Origin: Mycoplasma zalophidermidis
GTDB taxonomy: Bacteria; Bacillota_I; Bacilli_A; Mycoplasmatales; Metamycoplasmataceae
Length of the DNA stretch: 64,000 bases
Direction of reading: 5' to 3'
Assembly: GCF_018913985.1 (NCBI RefSeq)
Contig: NZ_JAHMHK010000003.1
Location: 1-64,000 of the forward strand
A program made the translations under genes and the position numbers. Every line of letters starts with the position of its first letter. Position 1 is the first letter of the stretch. The notes beneath the pieces were generated by a model. The model searched no databases. It saw nothing but the letters and a program-made list of their open reading frames with translations, and was not told the DNA's origin. Below are positions 31,274 to 42,068 of this stretch, one piece after another.

Positions 31274-32002
31274 TTAGCGAGCAAATTCTTCAGAGGAATT
31301 TAATTGAGCTATATAGGCAGAATTAGGATTGTAATATTTACTTGATTTTGAAGAAGAAATGTAATGTTTTCGGCCGTAACCTAGGCGCACTATTTCGGAA
31401 TTTAAGTTGTATCAGTTATTGTTATATTTAACATAAACAATGCCGACAATACGACCATAATGATCTGATATGTTTGTTTTTCCACCCTTGGTTGGCTGAG
31501 GAATTATGTAAATTTCGCCTCCGACTATTGTCAGTACACTGGTTGTAAATTTAGTGGCTAACATGCCGTATTCATATTGTTTACCGGTCGTTTTTTCTCA
31601 GTCGTCATTATCTGTTTTGTGCATTTTTTCTGGCGTATCAACCCCAGAAAAACGAACATTGTAGAGAACGTTTTTATGTTTAAATCTAAATGTATCACCA
31701 TCCTTAATAAAATCCAAACTGACTCTAGTTGCTTTGTTTGGGGCTAATTCATCGGAAAAATCATATAATAATATGTCGCTTTTTAAATCAAAGATGTTGA
31801 GGTTGTTTGATTTATCGTGCGCTGAATTATTATTGTTGTTGTTTTGTTTCTTTAAATTTATTTCTTCATTTAAATTATTGTCTTTGGCATTATTGTTTTC
31901 ATTATATGTGTTTTTGTTAATATTTAAAACACAGGCTGAGGAAAAACTTGTCGTAGTGATAATTGAGCCGAAAGTTAATGATAGAAAAAATTTATGTTTC
32001 AT
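31274..32002 (-). pseudogene. secreted thermonuclease-like lipoprotein, C-terminally truncated by nonsense codon
   Basis: Signal peptide MKHKFFLSLTFGSIITTT with lipobox SSAC (Cys at residue 24), then an Asn-rich linker. From about residue 95 it is a staphylococcal-nuclease domain: DGDTFRFKHKNV, VRFSGVDTPE (the Arg, Asp and Glu of the active site), and DHYGRIVGIVYV with the second Arg. It would digest host or environmental DNA outside the cell for nucleotide uptake. The frame stops at TAA 31274-31276 after EEFAR, but in the same frame continues KRLGIYSVDG... to 31217, seven bases before whiA. The family's last helix is thus lost. Whether 242 residues remain active is unclear. Confidence 0.8.
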
Positions 32003-32007
32003 AGTTA

Positions 32008-33429
32008 TTATTTAGTTTTTAGTTCTAATTTTTCGTTAACCAACGTTAGATATTTATCGCCATTAGCAATTTCTAATTGGTTTAGAACATTGTTTAAATC
32101 AGTTGGTTTTTGTGTTAATTCGTTAAATAATTTTGCTGTATTTGTAACGATTTTAACACCGGATGTTAAACCAAAACTTGTTGCTAATTTGTCATTATCT
32201 AAAACACCGATTATCATTGTATTCAATCTGAATTGTGAAAGTTTACGTAATAGTGAAGCATCTTTAGTTGCAACAATAGTGAATTTAGGATTGTTTTGTA
32301 AAACAGAGTTTACAATATTTTTAACTAAATCATCTTTTTTGTCTAGTTTGCTTAATAATGAATTGATTCAGTTCGTGTATGAAGGTGTATTGTAATAATC
32401 GTTTTCTGCTTTTTTGTTGATTGTTCTCATTACTTGAACAGCAGTTACTGGGTATTTACCAGCAGCAGTTTCGTTTGAAAGCATTGTTGAATCAGCACCA
32501 TATGATGTTGCTCAATACACATCACTAACTTCTGCTCTTGTAGGTTGTGGGTTATTTTCCAATGAGTCAAGCATTTGTGTCGCAACAACAACTACTTTAC
32601 CCGCTTTGCGGCATTTATCAATAATTTGCATTTGTCAGTATGGAACTTCGTAATAAGGGATTTCTAGTCCTAAATCTCCACGAGCCACCATGATACCATC
32701 GCTTGCTTCAATTATTTCATCAATATTGTTAATGCCAATTTGGCTTTCAATTTTAGAAATAATTTGGATTTGTGATCCACCATTTTCAACTAATAGTTTT
32801 CTTAGGTCATTAACATTTTTTGCACTGTTAACAAATGATGCGGCAACATAGTCTACACCATATTTAGCGCCAAATGTAACGTCTTGTATGTCTTTTTCAC
32901 TTAGGAATGGAAGTGAAAAATCGACGTTTGGTAGGTTAATTCTTTTATTTGTTTTTAAAACATGAGCATTTGCTGTAACAACAGTAATTTCACCTGGTAC
33001 AACTTTAGTAACGGTTGATGTTAGTTTACCGTCATCAAATAGAACTTTATCCCCAACTTTTAAATCTTTACTCATATCGTATGGTACGGTTACTTGTTTA
33101 TAGTCACCAATGACATTAGCAAAAGCTTCAGGAGTGGTAAGAATTTTTAGCTCTTGTCCTTGAACAATCGGACATGCTCCATCCTTCATCTTTCCAACTC
33201 TAACCTCAGGTCCTTTAGTGTCTAACATCAGTGAAATATTAACACCTAATTCTTTGGCTGCTTTTTTAGCAGTTTCGAATTTCATGTTTTGTTCTTCTAG
33301 TGTGCCGTGGCTAAAGTTAGCTCTAATACATGTAGCACCCGCTTCAATAATTTGTTTAACTATTTCTAGGCTTGAACTCGCTGGGCCAGCTGTAATAGTA
33401 AGTTTTTCTTTGTGATTATTTAATTTCAT
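32008..33429 (-). CDS. pyk: pyruvate kinase
   Basis: 473 residues. Last ATP-forming step of glycolysis, phosphoenolpyruvate to pyruvate. Motifs: [26 protein letters not shown], then ISKIESQ with catalytic Lys and [13 protein letters not shown], and ATQMLDS. The C-terminal domain is short, without the extra PEP-utiliser domain of bacilli. The first gene of the pyk-nuclease-whiA run, with start ATG 33429 and GGAG upstream. Confidence 0.95.
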
Positions 33430-33536
33430 CGCGTCTCCTTTTAATATTTATATTAATTTATATTATAAATTTATATTAGATAATTAATGCTTATTTTTAA
33501 AAAATGTCGTAAATATCGTGGAATATATTCCCTAAT

Positions 33537-33566
33537 AAAAAAAACGCCCGATTTAAAGCAGGCATT
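33537..33566 (-). terminator. terminator after the surface protein gene
   Basis: On the minus strand TGCCTG pairs with CGGGCG-type bases (with G-U), 8-nt loop, followed by eight T. It lies 12 bp after the stop at 33578. Confidence 0.65.
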
Positions 33567-33577
33567 ATTTAAATATA

Positions 33578-35098
33578 TTATTTACTCATTTTTTTAAAAC
33601 CAGTTAATTCATAAGGTCAGTAATAAGTATTGATTCCGTTTGAAGAAGATATTTTGTCAGAACTTAAACCTAATGCAAATATGATTTTATCATCTTCTTG
33701 TTTACCAACGAATGGGGTATCGGAAATACTTTGAGTTCCATTTTTTGCATTGGGTTTATAGTAGTTATCTGTCACAAATTTCAATGAATAATTATTCAAT
33801 GATTTTTCCGAATCAGATAAATTTTCATGGTTTGGTAACGTGTTAAAATCTAAATCTTCTTTAAATTTTAAATCCAGTTGGTCAAAATATCCGCCGCTAG
33901 AATTATTAGCATTATAGTTCGAATTACGGTAGAACGAAAGAGCACTTGATCCTTCTTGTGAATATTCTCCTAGATTAACTTTTTCTTTACCAGAAATTAC
34001 TGCGTTTTGTGCTAGATTCTTAAGGTGGTAATAATTAAAGTAAACAACCTGTGTTTGTTCCGTTTCAACCGCGATTTGAGTATTTTTGGTCAAATTTGAT
34101 TCTGATGCAGAAGGGATATTTCTTAGAACATAATAATGTAATAACAATTTATCTGGGTTATCTGTTTTAGTAAATCACATTGGCTTAGAATTATCAATTT
34201 CGAACAATTTATTGTTGTAATTAGTTCGTGAAATGTTTAAATATTTATTAACTTTTTCATTATTTTCTTTAATATTTTTTTCATCGGTCGCTTTCGATGA
34301 AGGTAACACATTTTTATCTAATAGGTCACTTACTTTCGAAATTTGTGCTTCGGTGTTGTCTAGAGTATTTTTATACTCGCCTTTGTTTAATAATTCTCTT
34401 AAAGAAGCGCTTTCAAGAATGCTGAATCCACTAAGCAATGATGTTTGTGTGGTTGAATTCATAGTTAGTTCAGACATCGAATTAATATCCATCTTTTTAA
34501 ATCCAGTTATTTTAAAAGTTTTGATTTTTCATTTGTCAATTCTTGCAGAATCACTAGTTGATTTATCCAAAATCGCTTTATCGCTGTTTTTGTCCTCTAA
34601 CAGAACGCTCAAATAAAGTGTTCCGTCTAAATCATTCGCATAAGAATGGTAATAAATATTGTGTGTTTGTTTTAACACATCAATTGGAGCACCTGTTTTA
34701 ATATTTTTTAATATGAAAAGCTTATTTAATTGTCTTTGTTTATAGTCTTCAACTGGAGATTTTTCGTAGTCGTAACCAATTTCTAACTGATAAGGTCAAT
34801 AATGGTTGTCGGCGGTAGATGTGTTTTTTAATTTAGGTTGAAAAAGAAATTGAGAACTTGAGTATGATGTTCTTGAGTCGTAGTATGAGGCATAAGCAAA
34901 GTCGCTAGCATAATAGTTTTCAAGTTTGTTATGTTCATTGAAACCTGAGCCTAATATGAAAGAATAACTTGCTATTAATTTTGTTGCAGACTTTTTAGCG
35001 TGATTGAAGTTTGCAAAAACTGCTGTTAATACAACACCTGCGGTAGCACAACTAAGCGCTATTGAACTACCAATTATAAATTTACGATTTTTTTTCAT
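33578..35098 (-). CDS. surface or membrane-anchored protein (506 aa)
   Basis: ATG 35098 opens a signal-anchor (KKNRKFIIGSSIALSC then AGVVLTAVF). Cys17 lies in the hydrophobic core, so a lipobox is doubtful. The exported part is rich in Ser, Asn, Tyr and Lys. Two similar motifs, HYWPYQLEIGYDY near residue 100 and YYWPYELTGFKKM at the very C-terminus, plus ITGFKKMD near residue 200, suggest three related modules. No enzyme motif is visible. It stands alone between the terminator at 33537-33566 and engB. Probably a lineage-specific surface protein. Confidence 0.65.
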
Positions 35099-35113
35099 TT
35101 TACCTCACTTTAT

Positions 35114-35716
35114 TTACTCATCGGTCTCGAAGTCTGGATACAATATTGACTCAATTTCTAAGACTAATTCATCTAAATTTAATTTCTTTTCCGCTGAAAC
35201 TCAATGTGTATTTAAATATGAATTTAATAGTTTTTTTTCAATTAATGAGTCATGTTTTTTAATTAATGTTGAGCGATCTTTTTGATTTAATTTGTCTATT
35301 TTTGTGTATATTATGGAAATATCTCAAGGAAGTTTTTGGAGTCAAGATAACGTTTCAAAATCAATTTTTGTAATGCCGGTTCTTGAATCTATTAATAAAA
35401 ATATATGTTTTGGATTTTTATCAAGAGTCAAATAGTCTTTAATACATTTCAACATATGCTCTTGCTTTGTTTTACTCATTTCGGCATATCCATAACCTGG
35501 TAAATCCACGATATATTTATCATTATTGTCGGCAAAAAAGTTTATTAATTGAGTTCGTCCTGGTTTTTTTGAAACAAAAGAAACTTTTTGGCCTGTTAAA
35601 GCATTCAGTAATGATGATTTACCAACATTTGAACGACCTCAAAAAACAACTTGGTTGTTGCCATTAGTGTTATGTCACGATTGTTTTTCGAGTGAACTTG
35701 TTATGAATCTTCACAT
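35114..35716 (-). CDS. engB: ribosome-biogenesis GTPase EngB/YsxC
   Basis: 200 residues. GTPase needed for large-subunit assembly. Motifs in order: GRSNVGKSSLLNAL (P-loop), GRTQ (switch I), DLPGYGYAEM (G3), YTKIDKL (G4) and VSAEKK (G5). Five TGA codons are read as Trp, so it is invisible under the standard code. Start ATG 35716 lies three bases before the coaD stop region, in one operon with coaD and ackA. Confidence 0.92.
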
Positions 35717-35718
35717 AA

Positions 35719-36153
35719 TTAATTACCTTCCTTTTCCAAAGCCTTAATATGTCTTATTAAAGTTGAGCTTATACCTATCATTTCATAATCAGGAATTATC
35801 AATATAGTTTCAAGCTCAGGATTTACAGTGTGATTTCCTGCGGCTATATCAAGTTCAGTTTGATAATCAGCATCGTTGCGGGCAGATCTTATTAGCAAAT
35901 TAATTTTGTAACGTTTAGCAATATTTCCAATTAATTCATTTTTGTTGAAAATAACTTCGACACTTTCATTATTTTTAAAATAGTTTTTTACATATTCAAA
36001 TCTCTCTAAAAGATTATCTATATTATTTTTATCGGGATTGTTCGAGACCACTAACAATAATTTGTCAACGAATTTTAAAGCTTTATTTACTACGGCTATG
36101 TGACCAGTATGAAGCGGGTCAAATGAACCTGCATAAATTGCTTTTGTTTTCAT
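35719..36153 (-). CDS. coaD: phosphopantetheine adenylyltransferase
   Basis: 144 residues, fourth step of CoA synthesis. It has the nucleotidyltransferase signature GSFDPLHTGHI (T/HxGH) and the C-terminal MIGISSTLIR (ISSTxxR) block. The length is near the usual 155-165, slightly short at the C-terminus. Its ATG shares one base with the ackA stop, so it is in the pta-ackA operon. Confidence 0.93.
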   Translation of the reverse strand: MKTKAIYAGSFDPLHTGHIAVVNKALKFVDKLLLVVSNNPDKNNIDNLLERFEYVKNYFKNNESVEVIFNKNELIGNIAKRYKINLLIRSARNDADYQTELDIAAGNHTVNPELETILIIPDYEMIGISSTLIRHIKALEKEGN

Positions 36154-37340
36154 TAATTAAACAATTTTATTGCGTTTTTAGCTATTAGTAATTCTTCGTT
36201 TGTTCTGATTACATAAACTTTGACGGCGCTGTCAGGAGTAGAAATTAAAGCAAATTCACCAATTTTAGAAGTATTGATTGAATGGTCTAGTTTAATATTT
36301 GCAAAATTGATTTTATCAATTACGCTTTGACGTAGTTCTGGAGAGTTTTCGCCGACGCCGGCTGTAAATACTATTGCGTCTAATGAACCGACTTTATTAG
36401 CATAGTTTGCGATAAAGTCAACAATTTTTTGTACATATAAATCTCAGGTGAAAATAGCACGTGGATTTTTTTCTTCAATAGCTTTTTCAATATCGCGCAT
36501 ATCTGAAGAAATTCCTGAAACGCCTAATAAACCTGATTTTTTGTTTAAAGCAGATGTTACCTCATCAACACTTTGGTTTAAATGGTGGCATAAGAATTCT
36601 ACAAGCGCAGGATCGACATCACCAGATCTAGTTCCCATCATAACACCAGCCAAAGGCGTAAGACCCATAGTTGTATCAAATGATTTTGAGTTTTTGATTG
36701 CACAAATACTTGCACCATTACCAATGTGCGCATTAATGATATTTACTGAATCTTTATTCAATATTTCACTCATTTTTTCGGTTATGAATTGGTGCGAAAT
36801 TCCGTGGAAACCAAATCTACGAATGCCGAATTTTTCACTTCATTCATATGGGATTGGATAAATGGCGTTAACATCGGGAATTGTTGTGTGGAATGATGTA
36901 TCAAATTCTGCAGCTAGTTTTGCGTGAGGCATTACATCTCTAAAAGCATTAATTGCTTGTAAAGCCCCTGGGTTATGCAATGGTGCATAATCAGTACATT
37001 TTTCAATAACTGAAACAACTTCATCAGTAATTTCAGCTGTTTTTGAGAAAAATGTTCCTCCGTGAACAACTCTGAATCCTATAATTTCAATCTCTTTAAT
37101 ATCTTCGATTAATTTTGCTTCCGACATTAAAGATAGTATATTTTGCGCCGCAACCGTGTGGTTAGGCATATCGACATTTTTAATAAATTTATCAGTGTCG
37201 GTTTTGATTGTTATTATACCTTGTTGCAAGGTAATTCTTTCAGCAAGTCCACTTGCAACCACTTTTAATGAATCTTTTTCAAGTAATTGAAGTTTTATTG
37301 AGCTTGATCCTGCATTAATTACTAAAACTTTGTTTTGCAT
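36153..37340 (-). CDS. ackA: acetate kinase
   Basis: 395 residues. Transfers phosphate from acetyl phosphate to ADP, making ATP in fermentation. Motifs: VLVINAGSSSIKLQL at the start, FRVVHGG, FDTSFH, GFHGISHQF, HIGNGAS, TGAGVGENSP-like TAGVGENSP. Directly downstream of pta (one base between), forming the Pta-AckA substrate-level phosphorylation pair. Confidence 0.95.
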
Positions 37341-37341
37341 A

Positions 37342-38328
37342 TTATTTTTCTCCTTCGCTTTGAATCATTGTAATTAAAACTGTGTTAACAACATCATTAA
37401 CTTTAGCTCCTCTTGATAAGTCGTTAACTGGTTTTTTAGTACCAACAATAATAGGGCCAATAGCCCCGTAGCCAGCTAAACGTTGTACTAATTTATAACC
37501 AATATTTCCAGCTTCAAGATTTGGGAAGATTAGTGTATTCGCTGGTTCGTTAAAAGAGTCCAAAGTATATTTAGATTTTCTAACCCCCATATCTAAAGCA
37601 GCATCAAGTTGGATTTCACCAATTGCCGGTGTGCCTTGGTATTTATTATTGAAGTCTATTGTTGCGTTGTGAACCATTTCTGTTTCTGGTGTTTTTGCAC
37701 TGTAGTTTGTAGAAAAACTTAAAAACGCAACTTTAGGGTCGATGCTAAAACTTTTAACAAAATTGGCGGCATTAATACCAATATCTGTTAGTCCTGCTTG
37801 ATCGGGTTTTGGGTTTACTGAGATATCGCTAAAGAACAATGTTTGTTCTTCTTTGTGCATTACCATAACTGAACTTATAGTCTTAATTCCTTTAGCAGTA
37901 CCGATTACTTTAAAAGCTGCTCTTAGCATGTCTGCGGTTGAATAAATTAAACCGCCAACAACACCATCAACCTCTCCAAGTTGCAACATCATCATTGCAT
38001 AAAAAGGTCTTTGTGACATTGCTTTTTGACAAACTTCTAATGTGTCTTTATTCTCTTTGCTCTTAGCATCAGCAGCTGCTTGACGTTGTTTAAACATTTC
38101 GTTAGCTAAATGTTGTTGTTTTGCTAAGTCTGAATTAATGTTTATTACTTGTGCTTTAGTGTTTATATTAATGTCTTTTTCGACTAATAAAACAACTTCT
38201 AAATTTGAGTATTGTTCTAAAATTTGAGCTGCTTCTTGAGCTCTAATATCATCACCATCAACGATGATGATTCTTTTTTTATTCTTAATTTTTTCAATGT
38301 TGTGTTGAATTAAAGATGTAAATTTCAT
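37342..38328 (-). CDS. pta: phosphate acetyltransferase
   Basis: 328 residues, short class I Pta. Converts acetyl-CoA and phosphate to acetyl phosphate. Motifs: GEVDGVVGGLIYSTADMLRAA in two parts, QAGLTDIGINAANF, LSFSTNYSAKTPE, LQLDAAL-type IQLDAALDMGVR, and LEAGNIGYKLVQRLAG. Preceded by a 200-bp spacer with its own promoter. Confidence 0.95.
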   Translation of the reverse strand: MKFTSLIQHNIEKIKNKKRIIIVDGDDIRAQEAAQILEQYSNLEVVLLVEKDININTKAQVININSDLAKQQHLANEMFKQRQAAADAKSKENKDTLEVCQKAMSQRPFYAMMMLQLGEVDGVVGGLIYSTADMLRAAFKVIGTAKGIKTISSVMVMHKEEQTLFFSDISVNPKPDQAGLTDIGINAANFVKSFSIDPKVAFLSFSTNYSAKTPETEMVHNATIDFNNKYQGTPAIGEIQLDAALDMGVRKSKYTLDSFNEPANTLIFPNLEAGNIGYKLVQRLAGYGAIGPIIVGTKKPVNDLSRGAKVNDVVNTVLITMIQSEGEK

Positions 38329-38492
38329 TTCTCTCCTTATATAAATATTTCTTTATTTTACCTTAAAACTAATATTTAATATAAATAATTAAATACAAAT
38401 ATTAATTCATATGACTAATATAAGTTATTATTTATACAATTATGGAATAATTGCCATTAATGCTGTTTGTGCACATGATTCGTTACAACTAC

Positions 38493-38520
38493 AAAAAACT
38501 CGAATCTGAGTGATTCGAGT
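38493..38520 (-). terminator. terminator after folD
   Basis: Perfect 9-bp stem ACTCGAATC/GATTCGAGT with a 5-nt loop, then six T on the minus strand. Confidence 0.85.
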
Positions 38521-38538
38521 GTATTTTAAAGATTACTA

Positions 38539-39399
38539 TTAAATGTTGTGATTATTTTTTAAAGCGTTTAATAAGTTTTGGAATAGACAAATTACTGTCA
38601 ACGGTCCAACACCGCCCGGGGTAGGTGCTAGCGCTGATATATGTTCAGCTAAACCTTCTTGGTTAACATCTCCACAAAGAACTCTTTTATTATCTTTTTC
38701 GATTCAAGTAGTACCAACATCAATAACAACAGCACCCTCTTTAATATGTTTTTTGCAAATCAAGTTTGGCACCCCAGTCGCAACGACCAAGATATCAGCA
38801 TTCTCAACTCCTTTAATTCCAGATTCACGGTTGTGAGTTGAAACGGCAGCGTTTCTGTTTTTAAATAATGCTGCTGTTGGTTTTCCGACTAAATTGCTTC
38901 TACCAATAACGGCAACTCTTTTGTCTGAGACTTCGATATTATAGTAATCTATTAATGTCATTATTGCTTGAGCGGTGGCTGGTGTAAAACTAAAATCATC
39001 AGTTTTGTTATAAAAGTTAAATGTGTTTCTAGTGCTTAGACCATCAACATCCTTTTCTCATCTTACAGCATCCAATATTGGTTGTGTGTAAGTACTCAAT
39101 GATTCAGGCAATGGTAACTGTACAATAACTCCGTCTGCCTCATCGTTTATGTCATCTAGTTTTTTTAATAACGATTTATATCTGATCTTGTCAGGAAATC
39201 TATAAACTCTTGCATCGACGCCCAACTCTTGAGCTTTAGCTATTTTTTTCTCAATATATTTATCAGATGATGGATTTTCACCAACCTGGATTATTGCTAA
39301 AATTGGCTTTCTTTGTATTTGTTTGGTTATTTTTTCGAATTCATTTTTTAATTCTGCAGCCCTTTGTTCTGCTACGATTTTTCCGTCTAAGATTTTCAT
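38539..39399 (-). CDS. folD: methylenetetrahydrofolate dehydrogenase/cyclohydrolase
   Basis: 286 residues. Interconverts methylene- and formyl-tetrahydrofolate. Motifs: [23 protein letters not shown] (catalytic Lys), VIVQLPLPE, KDVDGL, VIGRSNLVGKP and the C-terminal PTPGGVGPLT. Its ATG lies inside the 3' end of valS (13-bp overlap), so translation is coupled to valS. Confidence 0.95.
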
Positions 39400-41891
39400 T
39401 TTAATTCCTCTCTATATTGCTCAATTTCTTTATTGAATTTAGCAAGTTTGTCTCTTTCCTCTTGAATTTTATTGGCAGGTGCTTTGGCAACGAAATTAGC
39501 ATTATTTAACATTTGACTAGCTCGTTTTATTTCGCTTTCTAAAACGAGTATTTTTTGTTTAAGTTCACTAATATATATTTGTTTTCTTTCTTCACTTTCC
39601 TCAATATTGACGATTAAATCTCCGTCGACAAAAACAGTGTCTTTATTTTCTTTAATTGTGGCATTGGCAAGTTTATATATAGAATCTATAATGAATGAAT
39701 TTTTGACAAAATTTATATCATATTTGATAGTTTCTTTTTTACTAATTCCGTTGTCTTCTCTGTATTTACGCAAAATTGAAACTGTTTTAATAATTAAATC
39801 TACTTCATTAACCATATTAGATTTTGAAAGTTTAAGACTTAGAGGCTCAGATTCCAAAATTTCCTCATTATAAAGAGTTTTATATAAGTAATCAGTTATA
39901 AATGGAAGTAGTGGGTGAAGGATTATCAACATTTTTTTAAAGTTGGCAAGAGCTGCTTTTTTATTAGGCATAATTTTAAGCATTTCAACATATCATGAAG
40001 AGAAATCATTGTAAATAAATTTGTTAAGTTCATAGCCTATAATTGTTAATTCATATTTTTCAAAAGCGTTATCAATTGTTTTATTTAATTTAACAAGTTT
40101 GTTATTAATTCAATGGTCTGCTTGTGATGGTTTTTTGTTATTATCTTCGGGCAGGTTTTGAATATATCTTGCTATATTTCAGATTTTGTTACATAATCCT
40201 CATGCGGATTTAATTTTTTCTGTTGAGTATCTAATGTCCAATCCCGGTGTTGTATTAGTTGTTAAAAATCATCTTAAAGCATCAGCTCCATATTCTTCAA
40301 CTACTTCCATTGGGTCAATACCATTGCCTAGCGATTTGGACATTTTACGTCCTTGTTCGTCTCTAACCAAACCTGTTAATAGTAAATGCTCAAAAGGTTT
40401 ATTGTTTTTGAATGCTAATGAGAAAAAGTACATTCTAGCAACTCAGAAGAAAATTATGTCATAGCCGGTAACCAATAGGGAAGTTGGAAAGTAGCGATTT
40501 AGCATATTCTCTGATTTTTTAAGCGGTCATCCAAGAAATGAAAATGGTGCAAGTCCAGAAGAGAATCAAGTATCGAGAACATCACTGTCCTGTACTCAGC
40601 CTTCGCCAGGACATGATTCTTGAACTTTTATATTTTCACCATTGTATCATGCTGGAATACGGTGCCCTCATCAAAGTTGCCGTGAAATGGTTCAGTCATA
40701 AGCGTTTTCCATTCATGTTTTTAAAGTATCTTTAAAACGTTTTGGGAAAAATTTAACAGAATCACATTTTTTTAAATGACTCAAAATTAATTTATTCAAT
40801 TCTTCCATTTTAACAAATCATTGTGGCATAACCAATATTTCAACAGGTTCGCCGCTTCGTTCAGAGTAGCCAACGTTAGAAGTTGTTTTTTCAATCTTGA
40901 CAATTAGGTCGTTATCAATTAAATATTGTTCAATTTTTTTACGAGCTTCAAAACGTTCAAGACCGTGAAAAATTGAGTCAGGAGCATTTATGAAACCGTC
41001 TTGATTAATCGTTTCAATAACATCTAAATCATGTTTTTTAATAATATCAATATCAACTTCAGCATGTGCAGATAATTTCATTAATCCGCTACCAAATTCA
41101 ATTTCTGTATACTCATCAGCAATGAAAGGAATAATTTTTTTAGTTAATGGGTGGATTATTTCAATGTTTTTTAATTTGTTGTAACGTTTATCATTTGGGT
41201 TGTAAATAACCGCTACATCCGAAAGCATAGTTTCGGGTCTTACTGTGGCGATAGTTAAAAATTCATTTGAATTTGCAATTGGGTATTTGATATATAACAT
41301 GTTTTGCTCAGTGGCTTTAGGCAGCACCTCAATGTTTGATAAAGCTGTTTTTAATTTAGGGTCTCAATTAATGGCTTTTGTGCCTCTGTAAATCAAACCT
41401 CTTTTGTAAAAATCTATAAAAGCTTTGTTAACGGCTTTGTTTGATTCTTTATCTAAAGTGAAACGTTCACGCTTATAATCAAGTCCTAATCCCAATGTTT
41501 CTCATTGTTTTCTAATTGAATCTGAGTATTTGTGTTTTCAGTCTCAAATTTTATTTACAAATTCATCTCGTCCAAAATCGTGTCTAGATTTTCCGGTTAA
41601 TTTGTAAATATTACTTTCAACTTTACTTTGAGTAGCAATACCAGCATGATCCATTCCTGCAACATAAAAAACATCATAACCTTTCAGTTTCTTATATCTG
41701 ATTATCGTGTCTTGAAGCGCTGTATTTAGCGCGTGCCCAATGTGCAATTTACCCGTGACATTCGGTGGAGGTAAAATTATAGTGAAAGGTCTTTTAGTTA
41801 AATCATGTTTGCTAAAAAAACCTTTCTGTTTTCATTTTTTTGAAATTTTTGATTCAAATTTATTCGGTTCATAAATCTTATTTAGTTTCAT
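39387..41891 (-). CDS. valS: valyl-tRNA synthetase
   Basis: 834 residues, start ATG 41891. Class I motifs: HIGH as [14 protein letters not shown] as RKMSKSLGN, and NVTGKLH. C-terminal coiled coil near residues 785-830 as in ValRS. The CP1 editing domain is present but altered: [11 protein letters not shown] for the usual ATTRPETLLGD, and SAHAEVD for PAHDxND, so the first editing Asp is Ala. Deacylation of Thr-tRNA(Val) may be weak. The stop is TAG 39387; the TGA just before folD is Trp. Confidence 0.95.
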
Positions 41892-41940
41892 AATTCCACC
41901 TTCATTGTTAATATGTATAATTAATATATATTATTATATC

Positions 41941-41964
41941 AAAATAAGGGCTTTGTGCCCTTAT
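41941..41964 (-). terminator. terminator after the OppF-like gene
   Basis: Stem ATAAGGGC/GCCCTTAT with loop ACAAA, then a T-rich tail on the minus strand. Confidence 0.8.
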
Positions 41965-42068
41965 ATTGAGTTAAAATTTAGTTTTTTAAATATGGATTAA
42001 AATTATAAGTTTTTATGTGTTGTTTTTCCAAATTACGTGTTTTATAGTTGTGTTAGTATTTTGTCTAA

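Noticed and set aside
31994-32395. Plus-strand open frame opposite pyk
   Set aside because: Mirror of a conserved pyruvate kinase C-terminus; no start signals or family features.
40538-40735. Plus-strand open frame opposite valS
   Set aside because: Lies over the conserved ValRS catalytic core on the other strand.
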